A stretch of DNA of 64,000 nucleotides from Adiantum capillus-veneris (GCA_014529385.2 CM043950.1:63940935-64004934); one strand, 5' to 3'. Shown: positions 23,340-35,821, counted from the stretch's first letter. Numbers and translations are program-made. Notes: a model not told the origin generated them from the letters alone.

Positions 23340-24427
23340 TCTAGAGCAGGCTGATAGAATTGCAAACATTGGATGAGCTATGCCAGAGGGCCTTGTGGGA
23401 ACATGAAGTAGCCCAGAAAAGATATCAGAAAGGTCCCCTAACATTGCTACAGAATCTCAAAGCCAACGAAACATGCCAATCACAAAGATCTATGCAAGCC
23501 AGTTTAAAAGAACTCCTAGGGCCATTAATAGCCAAACCATTGGCATCTTTGAATCCAGGAAGCACCTTAAGTGCACAAGAGGGTCAATTAAAGGAAACAT
23601 AGCGTGAGGGGAAGCAAATAGAGCAGCCCAATGAATTGAGCTTAATGCAAATGTGGGAAGAATATTACAACAAAATTCCAAATCCACAAGTACATCTGAG
23701 AACCGAAGAATTATCTGACCTCCAGGGCATGGTATCATTTGATAGAATGCCAATGGTAACCCCGAAAGAAAAAAAGGCTGACCCAAGTGTGGAATTGGAG
23801 GCACGGCCTAGAGCCATGATGGTGGCCATAAATACTATAACCCTCCAAGGATAACATATGTTCATGACATCTCTTGAGGAGCCATCAGGTTCCAAAATCA
23901 AGGAGGAAAGAAGGAGCTGGCATGAAAATGCAAATAGCTAGAAGAACAAGTGAGGGAGCTAGAGGGATAGTTGAAAGCCCAACAACAAGAGAAGGAAAAC
24001 TGGGAGGCAAAGAAAAAGAAATGGGGCGAGACCAAAAAAAGGTTGAAGAAACAGGTGGCCTAGGCTCAAAAGGAGATGGATTAGTAGAAGAAAATAGCTC
24101 ATCAAGAGACCGCCGCTAGGACCAAGCACCAGCAAGAATACTTCAACCTGGTGGTATTGCTAAGGATTCTAAAGAGCATAAAGTACTACCAAAGGAGGGG
24201 ATCTATGTGAATGGTGACCATTATAGAGTCTCATGGAGAACTCTATGGAGCTGATAAATCAACACAATTGGGAGTTGTTATGACAATTGGGCAGAAAGGA
24301 AACTGGATAACCATCCAAGTAGCAAAAGAATGAAGACAACAATGAGGATGAGGAGGATAAATACGAGTCGGACTCTAACAAAAATGACGATGACGATGAG
24401 GAGCGGAGGGAGAAATAAACAAGCAAA
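23340..24427 (+). pseudogene. Coiled-coil gag-like pseudogene, left part
   Basis: Several open pieces in different frames read as a charged, helical protein: LWEHEVAQKRYQKGPL (23380s), MWEEYYNKIPN (23650), a Lys/Glu/Gln-rich coil (23930-24110, with EKENWEAKKKKWGE-like sequence) and an acidic tail (EEDKYESDSNKNDDDDEERR, 24350-24415). Frames shift repeatedly and stops are common. I do not recognise a named family. A gag-like or repetitive-element protein is plausible. It is cut at 24427 by copia A, and similar charged sequence resumes at 38504. Confidence 0.45.
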
Positions 24428-24642
24428 TGTTGGGGTAAAGGAGCTACACCTTTGCCCGGGGCCCAGGGCCGGACGTCCGGTGTCCGTCGACCAAAAGCCC
24501 ACATGTGTACATATCCTTATTCTTTCCATATGAAGAATAAGGAGCTCCTTACTCATAGTTCCAGAGGTTGTTCCACCCACACCATCTCTTGCTTATCCCC
24601 TTCCCTGCACGCACCACACCGTTGCGCACATGCACACTCACA
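24428..24642 (+). repeat. 5' LTR of copia A
   Basis: 215 bp, TG...CA bounded (TGTTGGGG...CTCACA). It contains GCCCGGGGCC and a short inverted pair, CCTTATTCTTT...AAGAATAAGG (about 24511-24543), that the 3' LTR lacks. Confidence 0.8.
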
Positions 24643-24840
24643 AGTGGTATCAAATCTACTGCGGCAAACCGCATGTGCGATTTCTTCCTGACGATCGATT
24701 CAGAAGCAATGGAGCTCATCGGCTATGGAAGCAATCGCACATGCACACTCACAAGTGGTATCAAAGCTACTGCGGTAAACCGCATGTGCGATTGCTTCCT
24801 GATGATCGATTCAGAAGCAATGGAGCTCATCGGCTATGAC
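24626..24840 (+). repeat. 111 bp tandem duplication containing the primer-binding site
   Basis: GCACATGCACACTCACAAGT followed by GGTATCAAA-CTACTGCGG starts at 24626 and again at 24737. The LTR end and PBS (about 24645 and 24756) are therefore present twice. Copies differ at a few bases. Confidence 0.85.
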
Positions 24841-25134
24841 AGAGCTCAGAGCTCAAGCTTGAGCTTGACGATGACAGTAGATACGACATGGATCGGAGCT
24901 TGATTGGAGGAGAGTGGGATCTTGACCCCCAGTGCACACAGTCCCTCTTGGGCTTTTGGGGATCTTGATGATTCTCTGAGAATCGATCAAGAAACAGGGC
25001 ATCTGCAGAGAAATGGAACTCAGATTTGCAAAGATAACGTAGAGCTTGGAAATCTCGAGTTGGGCAGTAAGCAAGTGAAAGGTTTCTCTACAGGGTTTTG
25101 GAAACAAAAGCATTTGGGTGAGTGGTGGTGTGTG

Positions 25135-25161
25135 AACACACACACACACACACACACACAC
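25135..25161. repeat. (CA)n microsatellite
   Basis: About 13 CA dinucleotides inside the copia A leader. Confidence 0.85.
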
Positions 25162-25654
25162 TAACTGCAGCACATTGGTGTGCTTGAGAGAAAGCAGTCA
25201 CCGAGCAGTGCTCGTTAACACACATGAAAAGAGCTAGAGAGGAGTCGAGTTAATTGGTCTCGACAGCTGAGAATTTCAGGCAAGCAAGGGAATTGAAGCA
25301 TTTGGGCAACAACTTTCGAGCTAGCAGAGCAAAGCCCAAGGAAAGTCTCGGAGCACCACCCTCCCCATGCACCCTCATCCCGCTCGTTAATTTCTAACAG
25401 TCTGGTAGCTAAATTGTAGAGAATTAAGGTTTTAAAAAAAACTTTTGACTTACACCTTTTGTGTGTGCAAGCCTTTCTTCCCACTAAAGCCCTCGACCAC
25501 CCCCCGACTCCTCAACCCCGCGCTCATACACACCCGAGTGTGAGAGAGCTTGAGAGATAGAGTGAGAAAGCAGAGTTGTGTGAGAGAGAGCAGTTGAGCG
25601 AGTGAGAGAAAGAGAAATAGCTCTTCTCAGCAAGGGAATGAGAGAGATCCTCTC

Positions 25655-25657
25655 ATC

Positions 25658-25743
<86 letters not shown>

Positions 25744-25745
25744 GT
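25655..25745. repeat. (GA)n microsatellite
   Basis: About 40 GA dinucleotides. This is the only long GA tract on the plus strand; all others are CT on this strand. It lies in the copia A leader. Confidence 0.9.
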
Positions 25746-25891
25746 GGAGAGAGAGGGAGAGCAGGGATTTGAGATTTTGATGACCACGACTTCGATGATT
25801 CCTCTTCGGCTCAAACTACAACATTCCGATTGAGAGCGCTTCTCTCGGATGATTTTCTTGACATTCCTCCTCTACGACTTCGAGCATCGGC

Positions 25892-26255
<364 letters not shown>

Positions 26256-26257
26256 AT

Positions 26258-26270
26258 TGGTATCAAAGCC
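26258..26270 (+). promoter_or_regulatory. Primer-binding site of copia B
   Basis: TGGTATCAAAGCC, two bases after the LTR end. It is complementary to the 3' end of plant initiator-Met tRNA, with one change from the usual TGGTATCAGAGC. Confidence 0.85.
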
Positions 26271-26896
26271 TTTTTGTAGTCATACTTGCAGGAAGAATGC
26301 ATATTTTTATTTCTGCAGGTCATTTTGGGCTCCAATGTTTTTTGCATAAATTTTGCATATGGAATGCGATTTATGAAAGGTTAGTGTGTAACCTGGGGTT
26401 TTGGCACGCTAAGATGCAATGGTGATATCCATTTGGATTGATTTTGACCTCTGAAATTTTTGCAGCAACGGCTGTTTATTGTTGGTCAAGGATTCCACAC
26501 ATGGTTTGCTTTCGGATGTGAGAGTGGTATTGACTACAAATTTGCTCACAGGTGGGAGATACGATGTATGATCTGTGTGGTCAGATGCTCAGGGAGACTC
26601 ATGTGATTGCAATTTGAGCTCGGTAGTGTACGCCTCAAACATGTTCTCTGGCAGTCACAGGTAGAGCAGGTATTTGTTTGCAATGATGTATGCAAAGTGT
26701 GGAGATTGGTGCATGCATTTGGAGTGTGGTTTGTTGCGCTTTGGTTGCTCATGGTTTTGAGCGTGCAGTCACTTTGGTTATTGGTTTTGTAGGCTATTTT
26801 GCTGACGAAATGTTGGTAATTGTTTCCCAATAGTTTTACACGCATCGTTGGTGCGATCAAGATTGTGATTGCTTGTCGCACTCAGGATTTGCGTGT

Positions 26897-27019
26897 TGTA
26901 AGGACATGGATCCTATGGGCAAGGCCACCGGCACGACCGCACAGTGTGTACGCTAGGGGGAGGCTATAAGATAGCACGGTTGGGTGGAGACTAGCATACG
27001 CATTACCACCACCCTTTCA
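26897..27019 (+). repeat. 5' LTR of gypsy, shared part
   Basis: The 123 bp that align to the 3' LTR. The true 5' LTR may extend further into the region with the inverted repeat. Confidence 0.6.
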
Positions 27020-27213
27020 CCGATATCTGACCTATTTTTGGGAGGAGTCGAAAAGCGGGTTGCATGTGCATGCGACGCTTTGCTTCTCTCCCACGTTCTA
27101 CAAACAGCGACGTCTCTGCTGTGCAGCAAAAACAAGATAGACATAGTTTTTTGTGCGAGCAGCACGTGGACAAACAACAACAGCTGATCGCGTCCGTCTC
27201 AATGCGGGGGACA

Positions 27214-27750
27214 AAGGCAAACTCAATCGGCAACTCAACAACACCGAGGCTCCGAAGGCTTCCGTTGGCTACGCACGTAGGAAGGCCCGCTTAACTCTTG
27301 CATGAAGGAGGGTTGAACCCACCCCATGACGGTAAGAGGTCTACACTTTACCATAAAGCTATTGACCCTTGTTGTGTATAACAAGGAAAGATAGCCTACT
27401 TGTGTTGAAAGGAAAACTAAAAGGAAAGGGAAAGCTTCAAACTTCAAGGAAGTAGCTTCACCCTTTCTTTTCACTTTTTGGAGGAAAACTTGCCTTCCTC
27501 CACGACGTCAAAAGGAAGGGTGAACCTACTTCCTTGAAGTTTGAAGCTTTCCCTTTCCTTCTAGTTTTCCTTTCAACACAAGTAGGCTATCTTTCCTTGT
27601 TATACACAACAAGGGCCTCTTACCCTCATGGGGTGGGTTCAACCCTCCTTCATGCAAGGGTTAAGCGGGCCTTTCTATGCGCGCAGCCAACGGCACCAAC
27701 GAAAGCCTTCGGAGCTTCGGTGCTGTCGACTTGCCGGTCGAGTTTGCCTT
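27214..27750. repeat. Large inverted repeat (foldback) in gypsy leader
   Basis: The left arm is about 27214-27467 and the right arm about 27513-27750, around a ~45 bp spacer. Mirror phrases include AAGGCCCGCTTAAC, GCATGAAGGAGGGTTGAACC, TTGTTGTGTATAACAAGG and AAGCTTCAAACTTCAAGGAA. The left arm has an extra ~27 bp (CTACACTTTACCATAAAG). Arms match closely, so a transcript would form a ~230 bp hairpin. The spacer phrase TTTTCACTTTTTGGAGGAAA recurs as a direct repeat at about 27790. Confidence 0.9.
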
Positions 27751-28069
27751 AGGTACCCGCTGTAGAGGGCATAGATGGAGGAACCTTCCTTTTCACTTCT
27801 TGGAGGAAGGCAAGTTTTTCCTCCAAAAAAATCTTTTTTCCTCAAGGAGGTAGCTTCAAAGTGAACAAAAGCCTTCACAAAAAACGATGGGTTTTTGTGA
27901 AGAATCAACAAAGGTGTTCTTACGACGAACGACAAGTGAAGCGCTCAAATTCTCGCAAGACGAGGTTCGCATGCAATGCAAATCACGGAGCATACAAAAC
28001 ACAAATACTTCAATTTCACAAGGTACAAGTTGTCATTTTTCTCTCTCTTTGCATTAGTGTGTATTTACC

Positions 28070-29599
28070 ATGGCCAGTGAGGATATCCCACCTACACACA
28101 CGTTTGATTTTGAGCACGTAGATCAAAATCAGGGCACCACGATGCTGCTGACACTAATATGCATGATGATGATGATCTAGGAGATCATGCGCTTGTAGAT
28201 ATGGCTTCTTTCAAGACTTTGGAACATCGCCAAAGTGTACTTGAAATCAACCTCTCTGCACTCGATGCAAATGTTACCAATCTTACGGAGTTACTTGTGT
28301 AATTTATGAATTCACAGACGACTCAAGGAGCCACAAGTGGCACGATTCAAAAGAAACCAAGCTTGCACGACTCAAGGAGTCCAAGAGACAAGTGATGCAG
28401 AAGGTAGCAATGCATTACTTAAGAATATCACCATTCGTGAGTTTCACGGGGAAGAGCGTGATCATAACAAGGATGCGGTAAGTACGTTCTTATACAAATG
28501 GAGTAATATTTATAGATTGAGACACACCCCGGATATAAAGACGAATGTGGAAACAAGTCTATCTCTTAAAGGCAACGCCTATAAGGGGTGGATGACATTT
28601 CCAATAGATGCTCGTCCTCTATCTTGGGCTACCTTTCAAGCTTCTTTCTCCAAAGAGTTTTTGGACTCCAATGAAGAAGATAAGAATTGGTTAGCATGGG
28701 ATGTATGTCACATGTCTGGCCTCTCTCTCACACAGTACCTTTCCAAGTATCGGGAAATCATATTAAAACTAGAAGGTCTAGATAAATTCCAAAAGATGCG
28801 GGGTTTTAATAGGGATCTTGACAAAGAATATCGTCTTCATGTCAAGACCCAACATCCAAAAACTTTGGAAGAAGCCATTAGTCATGCGCAAAGATATGAT
28901 GATGACCAAGAGAGGAAAGGAAATGTTCCCTACTCTAAGAATAATTTTGCTAAGAGCAATGTGGCTAAGAGCCAATGGCGAGGTAGATCTCCCACATGTT
29001 CCAAGAGGAATAAGAGACAATCTACCTCTCCATGCCCACAAGAGGCTAAGAAGCCTAAGCAATCACAAGATACTCCACGTGGGTCTCTCAACAATGCTGA
29101 TTTTGAGCATGCAAAGAAACACAATTTGTGTTTTAGATGTCTTTCGGGCCAACATAACAAGAAAGATTGTCCTCTTTTGCAAGGCAAAGAAAAGGCCATG
29201 CACACGGTGCAACGCCTCACATTAGATTCATCTCCTAAATATTGTGTTGTAGAGGTTCTTCATATGGAAGAAAAGCACAAGTGTTGTGTGCCTGCTTCAA
29301 TGTGGCAGCCCACCTTTGGCCCCCATGGTTTGATTCGCATGCATGGCATTATTAACGGACAACGTGTTCGTATTTTAGTGGATGATGGTGCAACTCATAA
29401 CTTCTTGAACTATAAGCTAGTCAAGGAATTGAAGCTTACACAGACTCCCTACTCTCACAAGTATGTGGTGGAGCAGATGTCTGGGAATGATAAAGAAGTA
29501 TGGGACACGATAGTTCAAGGGGTTGAACTTATTGTTGAAGATCATACGATGACCCTTGACTTCCAAGTTATGAACATGGACCGTGCTGATGTAGTTTAA
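28070..29599 (+). pseudogene. Gypsy gag-protease
   Basis: The start ATG at 28070 lies in ACCATGGCC. The first ~30 codons (MASEDIPPTHTFDF) are followed by frameshifts near 28140 and 28330. From 28337 a 420-codon frame holds the capsid region (ITIREFHGEE; WMTFPIDARPLSWATF), a basic stretch (QWRGRSPTCSKRNKRQS) and a CCHC zinc knuckle, CFRCLSGQHNKKDC (about 29127-29168). The protease core follows, RILVDDGATHNFL (about 29370-29408), with the catalytic Asp in DDGA. TAA at 29597 interrupts before GREWLHGLG. Confidence 0.85.
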
Positions 29600-31267
29600 G
29601 GACGGGAGTGGCTGCATGGTTTAGGAAATACATTGCACACTAGTTATGAACACAACTCCTTATCCTTTATGGCCAATGGTAAACATGTGCTTTTGCTTGG
29701 TGAGGAAAATATACCATCTGCACCTCTTATATGTATAGTAAGGCTTTCTATTTTGCAGAAAGCAGATTTAATAGATAAAGTTTTTTTGTGTTACTACTTG
29801 TCTCCAAGTCTTGTGAATTCTCAAGAGCAAAGTGTGGTGAATTCTAATAATGGTATGCAAAGTGCAATGAATTTTAATGGTATGCAAAGTGCATTGAATT
29901 CTACTGATAAACAAAGTGTTAACAAATCTAACAAGCAAAGTGCTCTCAATTTTAATTATATAGAGCAACGTGCAAATGTTGTAAAACAAACATTAAAGGA
30001 ATTACAAGATTCTCCATCCCAGCATAACTCTAGTTTACTTTCTCCTTTTGCACGGCAAAAGCTAACTCACTTACTCACGGAGTATAGTGATGTGTTTTCA
30101 AGTGATTTACCACCGGGTTTACCCCCTACACGTGATGTGCAGCATGGCATAGATGTCTTGCTGGGCACTAAACCGGTGAGTAAACCACCTTATCGTATGA
30201 GTGCTAAAGAAGCCAAGGAGGTTGAGAGTCAGTTGGCTGACTACCTCACCCGTGGTTTCATTAGACCTAGCACTTCGCCTTGATCATCACCAATTCTGTT
30301 GGTAGAAAAGAAAGATGGTACTATGCGCTTGTGCGTAGATCATCGCGGATTAAATGCGATAACCATCAAGAACAAGTATCCTCTACCTTGAGTGGATGAG
30401 TTGTTTGATCAACTCCACGGGGCAAGATACTATACAAAGATAGATCTTTGTTCAGGATACCACCACGTGCGTATCCTACTACAAGATATCTCCAAAAATG
30501 CCTTTAGAGCACGGTTCAGGCATTTTGAATTTTTGGTTATGCCTTTTGGTCTAACCAATGCTCTAGCTACATTTATGACACTCATGGATAGTGTCTTATG
30601 TCCCTATCTTTGAAAATTTGTTGTGGTTTTCCTTGATGACATTCTCATTTATAGTAAGACTGAAGATGAACACATAGAACACTTATGATTAGTGTTCGAA
30701 CAACTACAAGCTCACGCATTGTATGCTAAGCAAAGCAAGTACGATTTCTTTAAAACAAAGATACATTACCTCGATCATGTGATCTCTTATTCTGGCATCA
30801 AAATGGACACTGACAAGGTCGCTGTCATTCTTCGATGGCCACATCCCAACATGGTTGAGGAGCTTCAAATATTTTTAGGCATGGTTGGATTTTATCAACA
30901 GTATATCCGTGATTATGCCAAAATTGATGTTCCTATGACGGATCAACTTAAAGTAAAAGGTAAGACCTTTTCTTGGGAAGAAGCCCAAAAACGTAGTTTT
31001 GAACAGCTCAAGGTAGCTATAGCCATTGCTCCCGTCCTAGCAATCATCGACCCACTTAACCCGTTTGTGGTAGAGACTGATGCTAGTGATAAAGCAATTG
31101 GTGCGGTATTTCTCCAGGAGGGAAGACCTATAGCCTTTGAAAGTAAAAAGTTAGATAGAGCTCAACAGAATTATTATGTCTATGAGAGAGAGCTCTATGC
31201 CATAATTCATGTTGTACGAAAGTGGCGACACTATTTATATGCTGCCGAGTTTGAAGTAGTTTTTGAC

Positions 31268-31459
31268 CATGAGAGTATCAAATGGTTTACTACTCAAACG
31301 GACTTGAAGGGCCGTAAAGCTACATGGGCCGAAATCCTTCAAGACTATGATTGTAAGCTACGACATGAGAGTATCAAATGGTTTACTACTCAAACGGACT
31401 TGAAGGGCCATAAAGCTAGATGGGCCGCAATCCTTCAAGACTATGATTGTAAGCTACAA
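31268..31459 (+). repeat. In-frame 96 bp tandem duplication in RNase H
   Basis: Codons for HESIKWFTTQTDLKG through DYDCKL occur twice in a row (31268-31363 and 31364-31459), adding 32 residues without a frame change. The copies differ at a handful of bases. Confidence 0.9.
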
Positions 31460-33094
31460 CATCGCAAGGGGCGATATAATGTAGTAGCGGATGCACTAAG
31501 TCGGATGCCATAGATTAATTCACTTGCTTTCCGGAAATAAAGAGTGGATTTTTAGAGTAATTACGTGGCAAGTGTGCACAAGATCAATCATATGCTAAAG
31601 TGTGGAGTGCAGTTTTAAAAAGGGATCCCTCATAATCACATGTCTCTGAACAGCCAGATCAACATGTCTCTACAGGTGGAGATAGAAACTCCAACACACA
31701 GAGCTCCACCCCTATTCAGGAAGAGCTTAAGCGATGGAAGAATTTTTCCATTGATGATGGCTACTTACTCCACAAAGGTAGAGTATGTGTGCCAAAGGAC
31801 TTAGACACTAGGTGCCAAATCTTATTTGAGTGTCACGATAGTCCAAGTGCTAGTCATCCAGGTATTCATAAGACGTATGCCTTAGTTCAATGGCAATTTT
31901 ATTGGCCGGGCTTACATCATGATGTTCAAGAGTACGTACTAAACTGCCAACAGTGCCAAGTTTATAAGGCAGAGCGCCTCAAGGTAGGTGGCCTTTTACA
32001 TCCTTTAGAGATTCCACAAGGTAAGTGGGAGAGTATCTCTATGGATTTTGTAGTAGGACTACCTACTACAAATCATGGCCATGATGCCATTTGGGTAATT
32101 GTAGACTGTCTCACAAAGATGGGTCGATTCATTGCCACTAAGACTACGATTAAGACACCAAAATTAGCACGGCTATTTGTAGAGCATATATATAAACTCT
32201 ACAGTCTTCCAGCTAGTATCATTAGTGACAGAGATCGAAAGTTTGATAATCACTTCTGGAGAGCTGTGTTCCAAAAGCTGGAAACTAAACTTAATCTAAG
32301 TACGTAGATCATCCAGAAATGGATGGTCAAACAGAAAGAGTTAATCAAGTGCTAGAGGATATGCTACGAGCGTACGTTAGCAAGAAGCAAACCAAGGAAA
32401 GACTACTTACCTATATTGGAATTTGCTTATAATAGTTCAAAGCATGTGACTACAGGGTTTAGTCCATTTATGCTTTTATATGGATTTCAACCCAGATCAC
32501 CCATTACGGGGGGGTTGGCTAAGGAGAAGATACAACAAGCAAAGGATTTTCTCCAAGACCATTTTGACATGCTTCGAGTTTCTCGACAGAACGTTAAGCA
32601 AGCTCAAGATCGATATAAGAAGTACGCAGATGAGCATCGTCATCTTGCTACTTTTGAAGAAGGAGACAAGGTTTTCCTTAAAGTTTCGGAGCATTCAGAA
32701 AGTCTGAAGACAGGAAAAGTTGCTAAACTTTCACCACGCTATTGTGGACCGTTTACCATTCTCAAATGTATAGGTCAAGTGGCCTATAAGTTAGCTCTCC
32801 CAGAGCACTCACGAGTTCATCCTGTTTTTCATGTTAGCCGTTTACGAAAACAGCTAGGAAAGAATGATAACATCATTGACACAGGTGTGTTAATTGACCT
32901 TATCGAACCGCCAAGCATTCCTCATGAGCCCAAAAAGACTTTGGATTCTCATGAGCTTCGCACCAGACATCATGTCAAACGACAGGTGTTGGTAAAATGG
33001 CTAGATAGACCTGAAGAAGTTTCTACATGGGAGAATGTCTCCGCACTTAAGAAAGGTTTTCCTACGTTCGTTTTTGAGGACGAAACGATTCTCC

Positions 33095-33106
33095 AAGGGG
33101 GGGTAA
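33095..33106 (+). promoter_or_regulatory. Polypurine tract of gypsy
   Basis: AAGGGGGGGTAA lies directly before the 3' LTR start TGTAAGG. It also overlaps the pol stop codon. Confidence 0.8.
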
Positions 33107-33228
33107 TGTAAGGACATGGGTCCTATGGACAAGGCCACCGGCACAGCCGGATAGTGTGTACGCTAGGGGGAGGATATAAGATAGCATGGTTGGGCAGAGA
33201 CTAGCACACGCATTACCACACCCTTTCA
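33107..33228 (+). repeat. 3' LTR of gypsy, shared part
   Basis: 122 bp aligning to 26897-27019, with about a dozen visible differences. Sequence after 33228 does not match the 5' side. Confidence 0.7.
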
Positions 33229-33269
33229 CGTCGTGCAATGTTTTCCCTTTTGGGTGGTGCATCGTGAGC

Positions 33270-34199
33270 GTGTTTTGCTTTGCATTTTTGTTCTTGATCT
33301 TTGAGCGCTCGGCCATTTGGAGCTTCCAATTTTGACTCCCAGCTACAAGTTGAGTCTAGCACTCCCACAGGTGTTGCCATTTGCAGTTGAGGACATCTTC
33401 TGCAGTGTTTTGGCTTGCATACCAGTTTTGACACAGCAGGTGTCTTGAGCTTTTGCTTTGTGTATGCTTTTGTGGGATAGTGGCTGGAGTTTACTCGCCA
33501 TATTTTGTGATCAAGCTTAGCTCTCACATTGACAGGTTTACATGCAGGTTTGAGGGTCATTCTGTTTCTTCAGCTATTTGAGAGCTGAATTTGGGGCTGA
33601 TTCGCAGCCATATTTTTCAGCCATACTCTACAAGTACATTTCTTGTTACTCTTGATAGTGGTTGATTTTTGACTCCCACTTTTATACAGGTTGTGTATGC
33701 TATTGCTACAAGTGAAAGGCGAGGTGGCCCTGCCAAATAGAGAAAACAACATGTGGCAACCATAAATCGACAAAATTGTATACCTGGACACCATCTTGTC
33801 AAGCCTTTTCCACTTGTCAACTGCAATACATAGTAGAATATCAATTCCATAACAACTACAATTTTCTGGCACATTATTCATTCAATGACACATTTTGGCA
33901 GTATTTTTTCACTCACATATGTATGTCCTTTGTCGCACCATTGAGTGATACTCTGGCTAGAGCGGCTCTATGTATGACTTTGTGAATGTGATTCCAGACG
34001 AGTACATTCTCAAATTGGCCATTTGGGCATTTGTTGTTGTCCCCATTGCGATTTACTGTTAAGTTTTTTGCTCTGGTTACAGAGGAGACTCTATCAAAAA
34101 TTTTCCAGATATGTACGCTTATTGCACAGACTAGTGAGCTTGACCATTTTCTCACCTTCTTTGCTGAGATAGTGGTTTGCTCTCGGATGGGAGAGTCCT
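33270..34199 (+). other. Copia B interior, non-coding gag-upstream or decayed gag
   Basis: T-rich sequence with phrases such as ACAGGTTT and TTTTGACTCCCA that recur in the copia A interior (36300-37000). No frame is continuous. Confidence 0.4.
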
Positions 34200-35558
34200 G
34201 TGATCTTGAGCATTGTTTGCTATAGTTTTGGCATGGATATGGAGATGGTTCAGGTCAGAGGCGATTCACAATTGAGATTGCCATGTTGGCACTATGGCCA
34301 CGATGGGCATATTAGACACCGTTGCTTTAGGCGTATGAGGCAACGAAAGAGGCAGATGCATGGTGCTACTATGAGGACATATGCATGTGACGGGCATGTC
34401 ATTTTTTAGTCTAGCTTGCCTTCAGACTACTTTGTGTCTTGGGATAGCACACTATCTACACGTTTTCTACTAGACGAGCACGTAGTTTTCACGTGACGCC
34501 ACGTCGTGATTTGTTTTGCTCTTTCTCTAGTGGGAGACTTGGTTGTGTGCAGTGTTTTCAGCCATAGAGGGTGTTGGAGATGTATGCATGTCTTTACCTA
34601 GCGGTGCATTGCTTACACTACGAGATGTACGTTATGTACCAGGACTCAGCCAGAGTCTCATTTCAGTGGTTAGTTGTAGAGTAGTGGACATTTTGTATTG
34701 CTTGGAGAGTGGTCATTTCAGATGCATTGGGGATCACTGGTGATAGCCAAAGGTTTTAAGAGTGGTATGGTATAGACTTTGTATATTTTTGACACACGAG
34801 GTGGTGTAGTTTATGTGTATTTGCAACCATTTTTGGAGCGAGAGACAAGGTGTGTCTCTTTTGCAGATGTGTTGCATGGAGAGCAGGTTGTGCATTTTTC
34901 TTGTGGTGACGTTCACGCAGACAGCGATATGTTTGGGGATGCATAGCTTGGTCAGTCATCAGTTGAGCTAGAAAACCGATACATTGTTCTATGATGCGTC
35001 TGATACATTGGAGGGAAACAATGTCCTTTAGATAGCTGTCTATGATTGCAGTGGTGCTGATTTTTTTATTTTGCAGTCATTCTCAGCAGATATGCCTTTG
35101 CCAGACGATGCTGACATGGTGATGCATAGTCAAGTCGTTCCTGACGAGGATGCATATGGCACTAAGGTTGCTAATAGGGACAGGTTGGCACACATAGTGT
35201 ATGTTTCGTCGGCTTTCGGGTCTCTCATGTCTGACCTTTTGGTCTCGAGACCTGATCTTGCTTATGTGGTTGATGCATTTTCAGTGGGAGTTGTGAGTTA
35301 TGCGATGACTAACACTGGCATTGTGCATTGTAGAGCCATGCAGGTCGTCACTCACTACCTACATCAAGAGTGTCATTGTGGCTCTAGCCCTAGTGCTATG
35401 CATGTTGCATCTACACTAGAGCAATTTACCGATGCACTCATATGTTTGGAGTGAGCCAGTGGGCATAGGTTGAGAGCCGTCTTCTCTCACCTCTTGTATA
35501 TACTAGTTGTAGGCTAGTCTTCTCGTCACTTATTGGCAAACAATCTTTAGTGGGAAAA
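34200..35558 (+). pseudogene. Copia B gag-pol remnant (zinc knuckle, protease side, RNase H side)
   Basis: A degraded knuckle, CWHYGHDGHIRHRC (about 34287), has its second Cys changed to Tyr. The stretch after the protease follows: SLPSGALLTLRDVRYVPGLS (34590). The distal RT/RNase H junction appears at 35071-35454: SSAFGSLMSDLLVSRPDLAY, then MQVVTHYLHQE. The integrase and RT core are absent, so pol has an internal deletion. Confidence 0.65.
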
Positions 35559-35725
35559 TGTTAGGTAAAGGCGGTGTACCTCACCGTGCTTTGCCCGTGT
35601 CCGTCGACCAGTGGCCGCCACATTTATCTCCTTATTCTTTATACATACAAGAATAAGGAGCTCTCACTCATTCTCACAGTGTGCTCATACAGTGAGATTT
35701 GGGAGCTCCATCCCACATCCTTGTG

Positions 35726-35821
<96 letters not shown>

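Larger units (their letters stand above)
29600..33111 (+). pseudogene. Gypsy pol: RT, RNase H, integrase, chromodomain-like tail
   Basis: Same frame as gag up to about 31510. RT: PPYRMSAKEAKEVE (30190), [19 protein letters not shown] (30300), [12 protein letters not shown] (30540) and catalytic FLDDILIYSK (30632). In-frame stops lie at 30281, 30389, 30611 and 30686, mostly TGA. RNase H: ETDASDKAIGAVFLQEGRP (31075). The integrase is in another frame from about 31660: HHCC finger (HDSPSASHPGIHK ... CQQC), Asp in SMDFVVGLP, Asp in SDRDRKFDNHFW, Glu in MDGQTERVNQ after a further frameshift at about 32300. The C-terminus (32416-33111) has SPRYCGPFTI, HPVFHVSRLR and VLVKWLDRPEEVSTWE, a chromodomain-like ending. 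Confidence 0.88.
26897..33228 (+). mobile_element. Ty3/gypsy chromovirus-like element nested in copia B
   Basis: Matching LTR starts at 26897 and 33107 (TGTAAGGACATGG...). Between them are gag-protease-RT-RNase H-integrase in gypsy order, with a chromodomain-like C-terminus and a purine tract before the 3' LTR. The first ~122 bp of the two LTRs align well (CCTATGG-CAAGGCCACCGGC, GTGTGTACGCTAGGGGGAGG), with scattered differences that show age. After ACCCTTTCAC they diverge, so either the LTR is very short or the 3' copy is truncated. GCGTGT precedes the element (26891-26896) and recurs at 33268-33273, a possible duplication. The coding is broken by stops and frameshifts. Confidence 0.85.

Noticed and set aside
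23360-24119. Host gene with coiled coil
   Set aside because: Frames shift repeatedly and stops are common; a decayed repeat-derived sequence is more likely than a gene with exons, and no splice pattern was convincing.
33107-33273. GCGTGT as definite gypsy target duplication
   Set aside because: It lies ~40 bp beyond the last LTR match and the intervening bases do not end in CA; kept only as a possibility.
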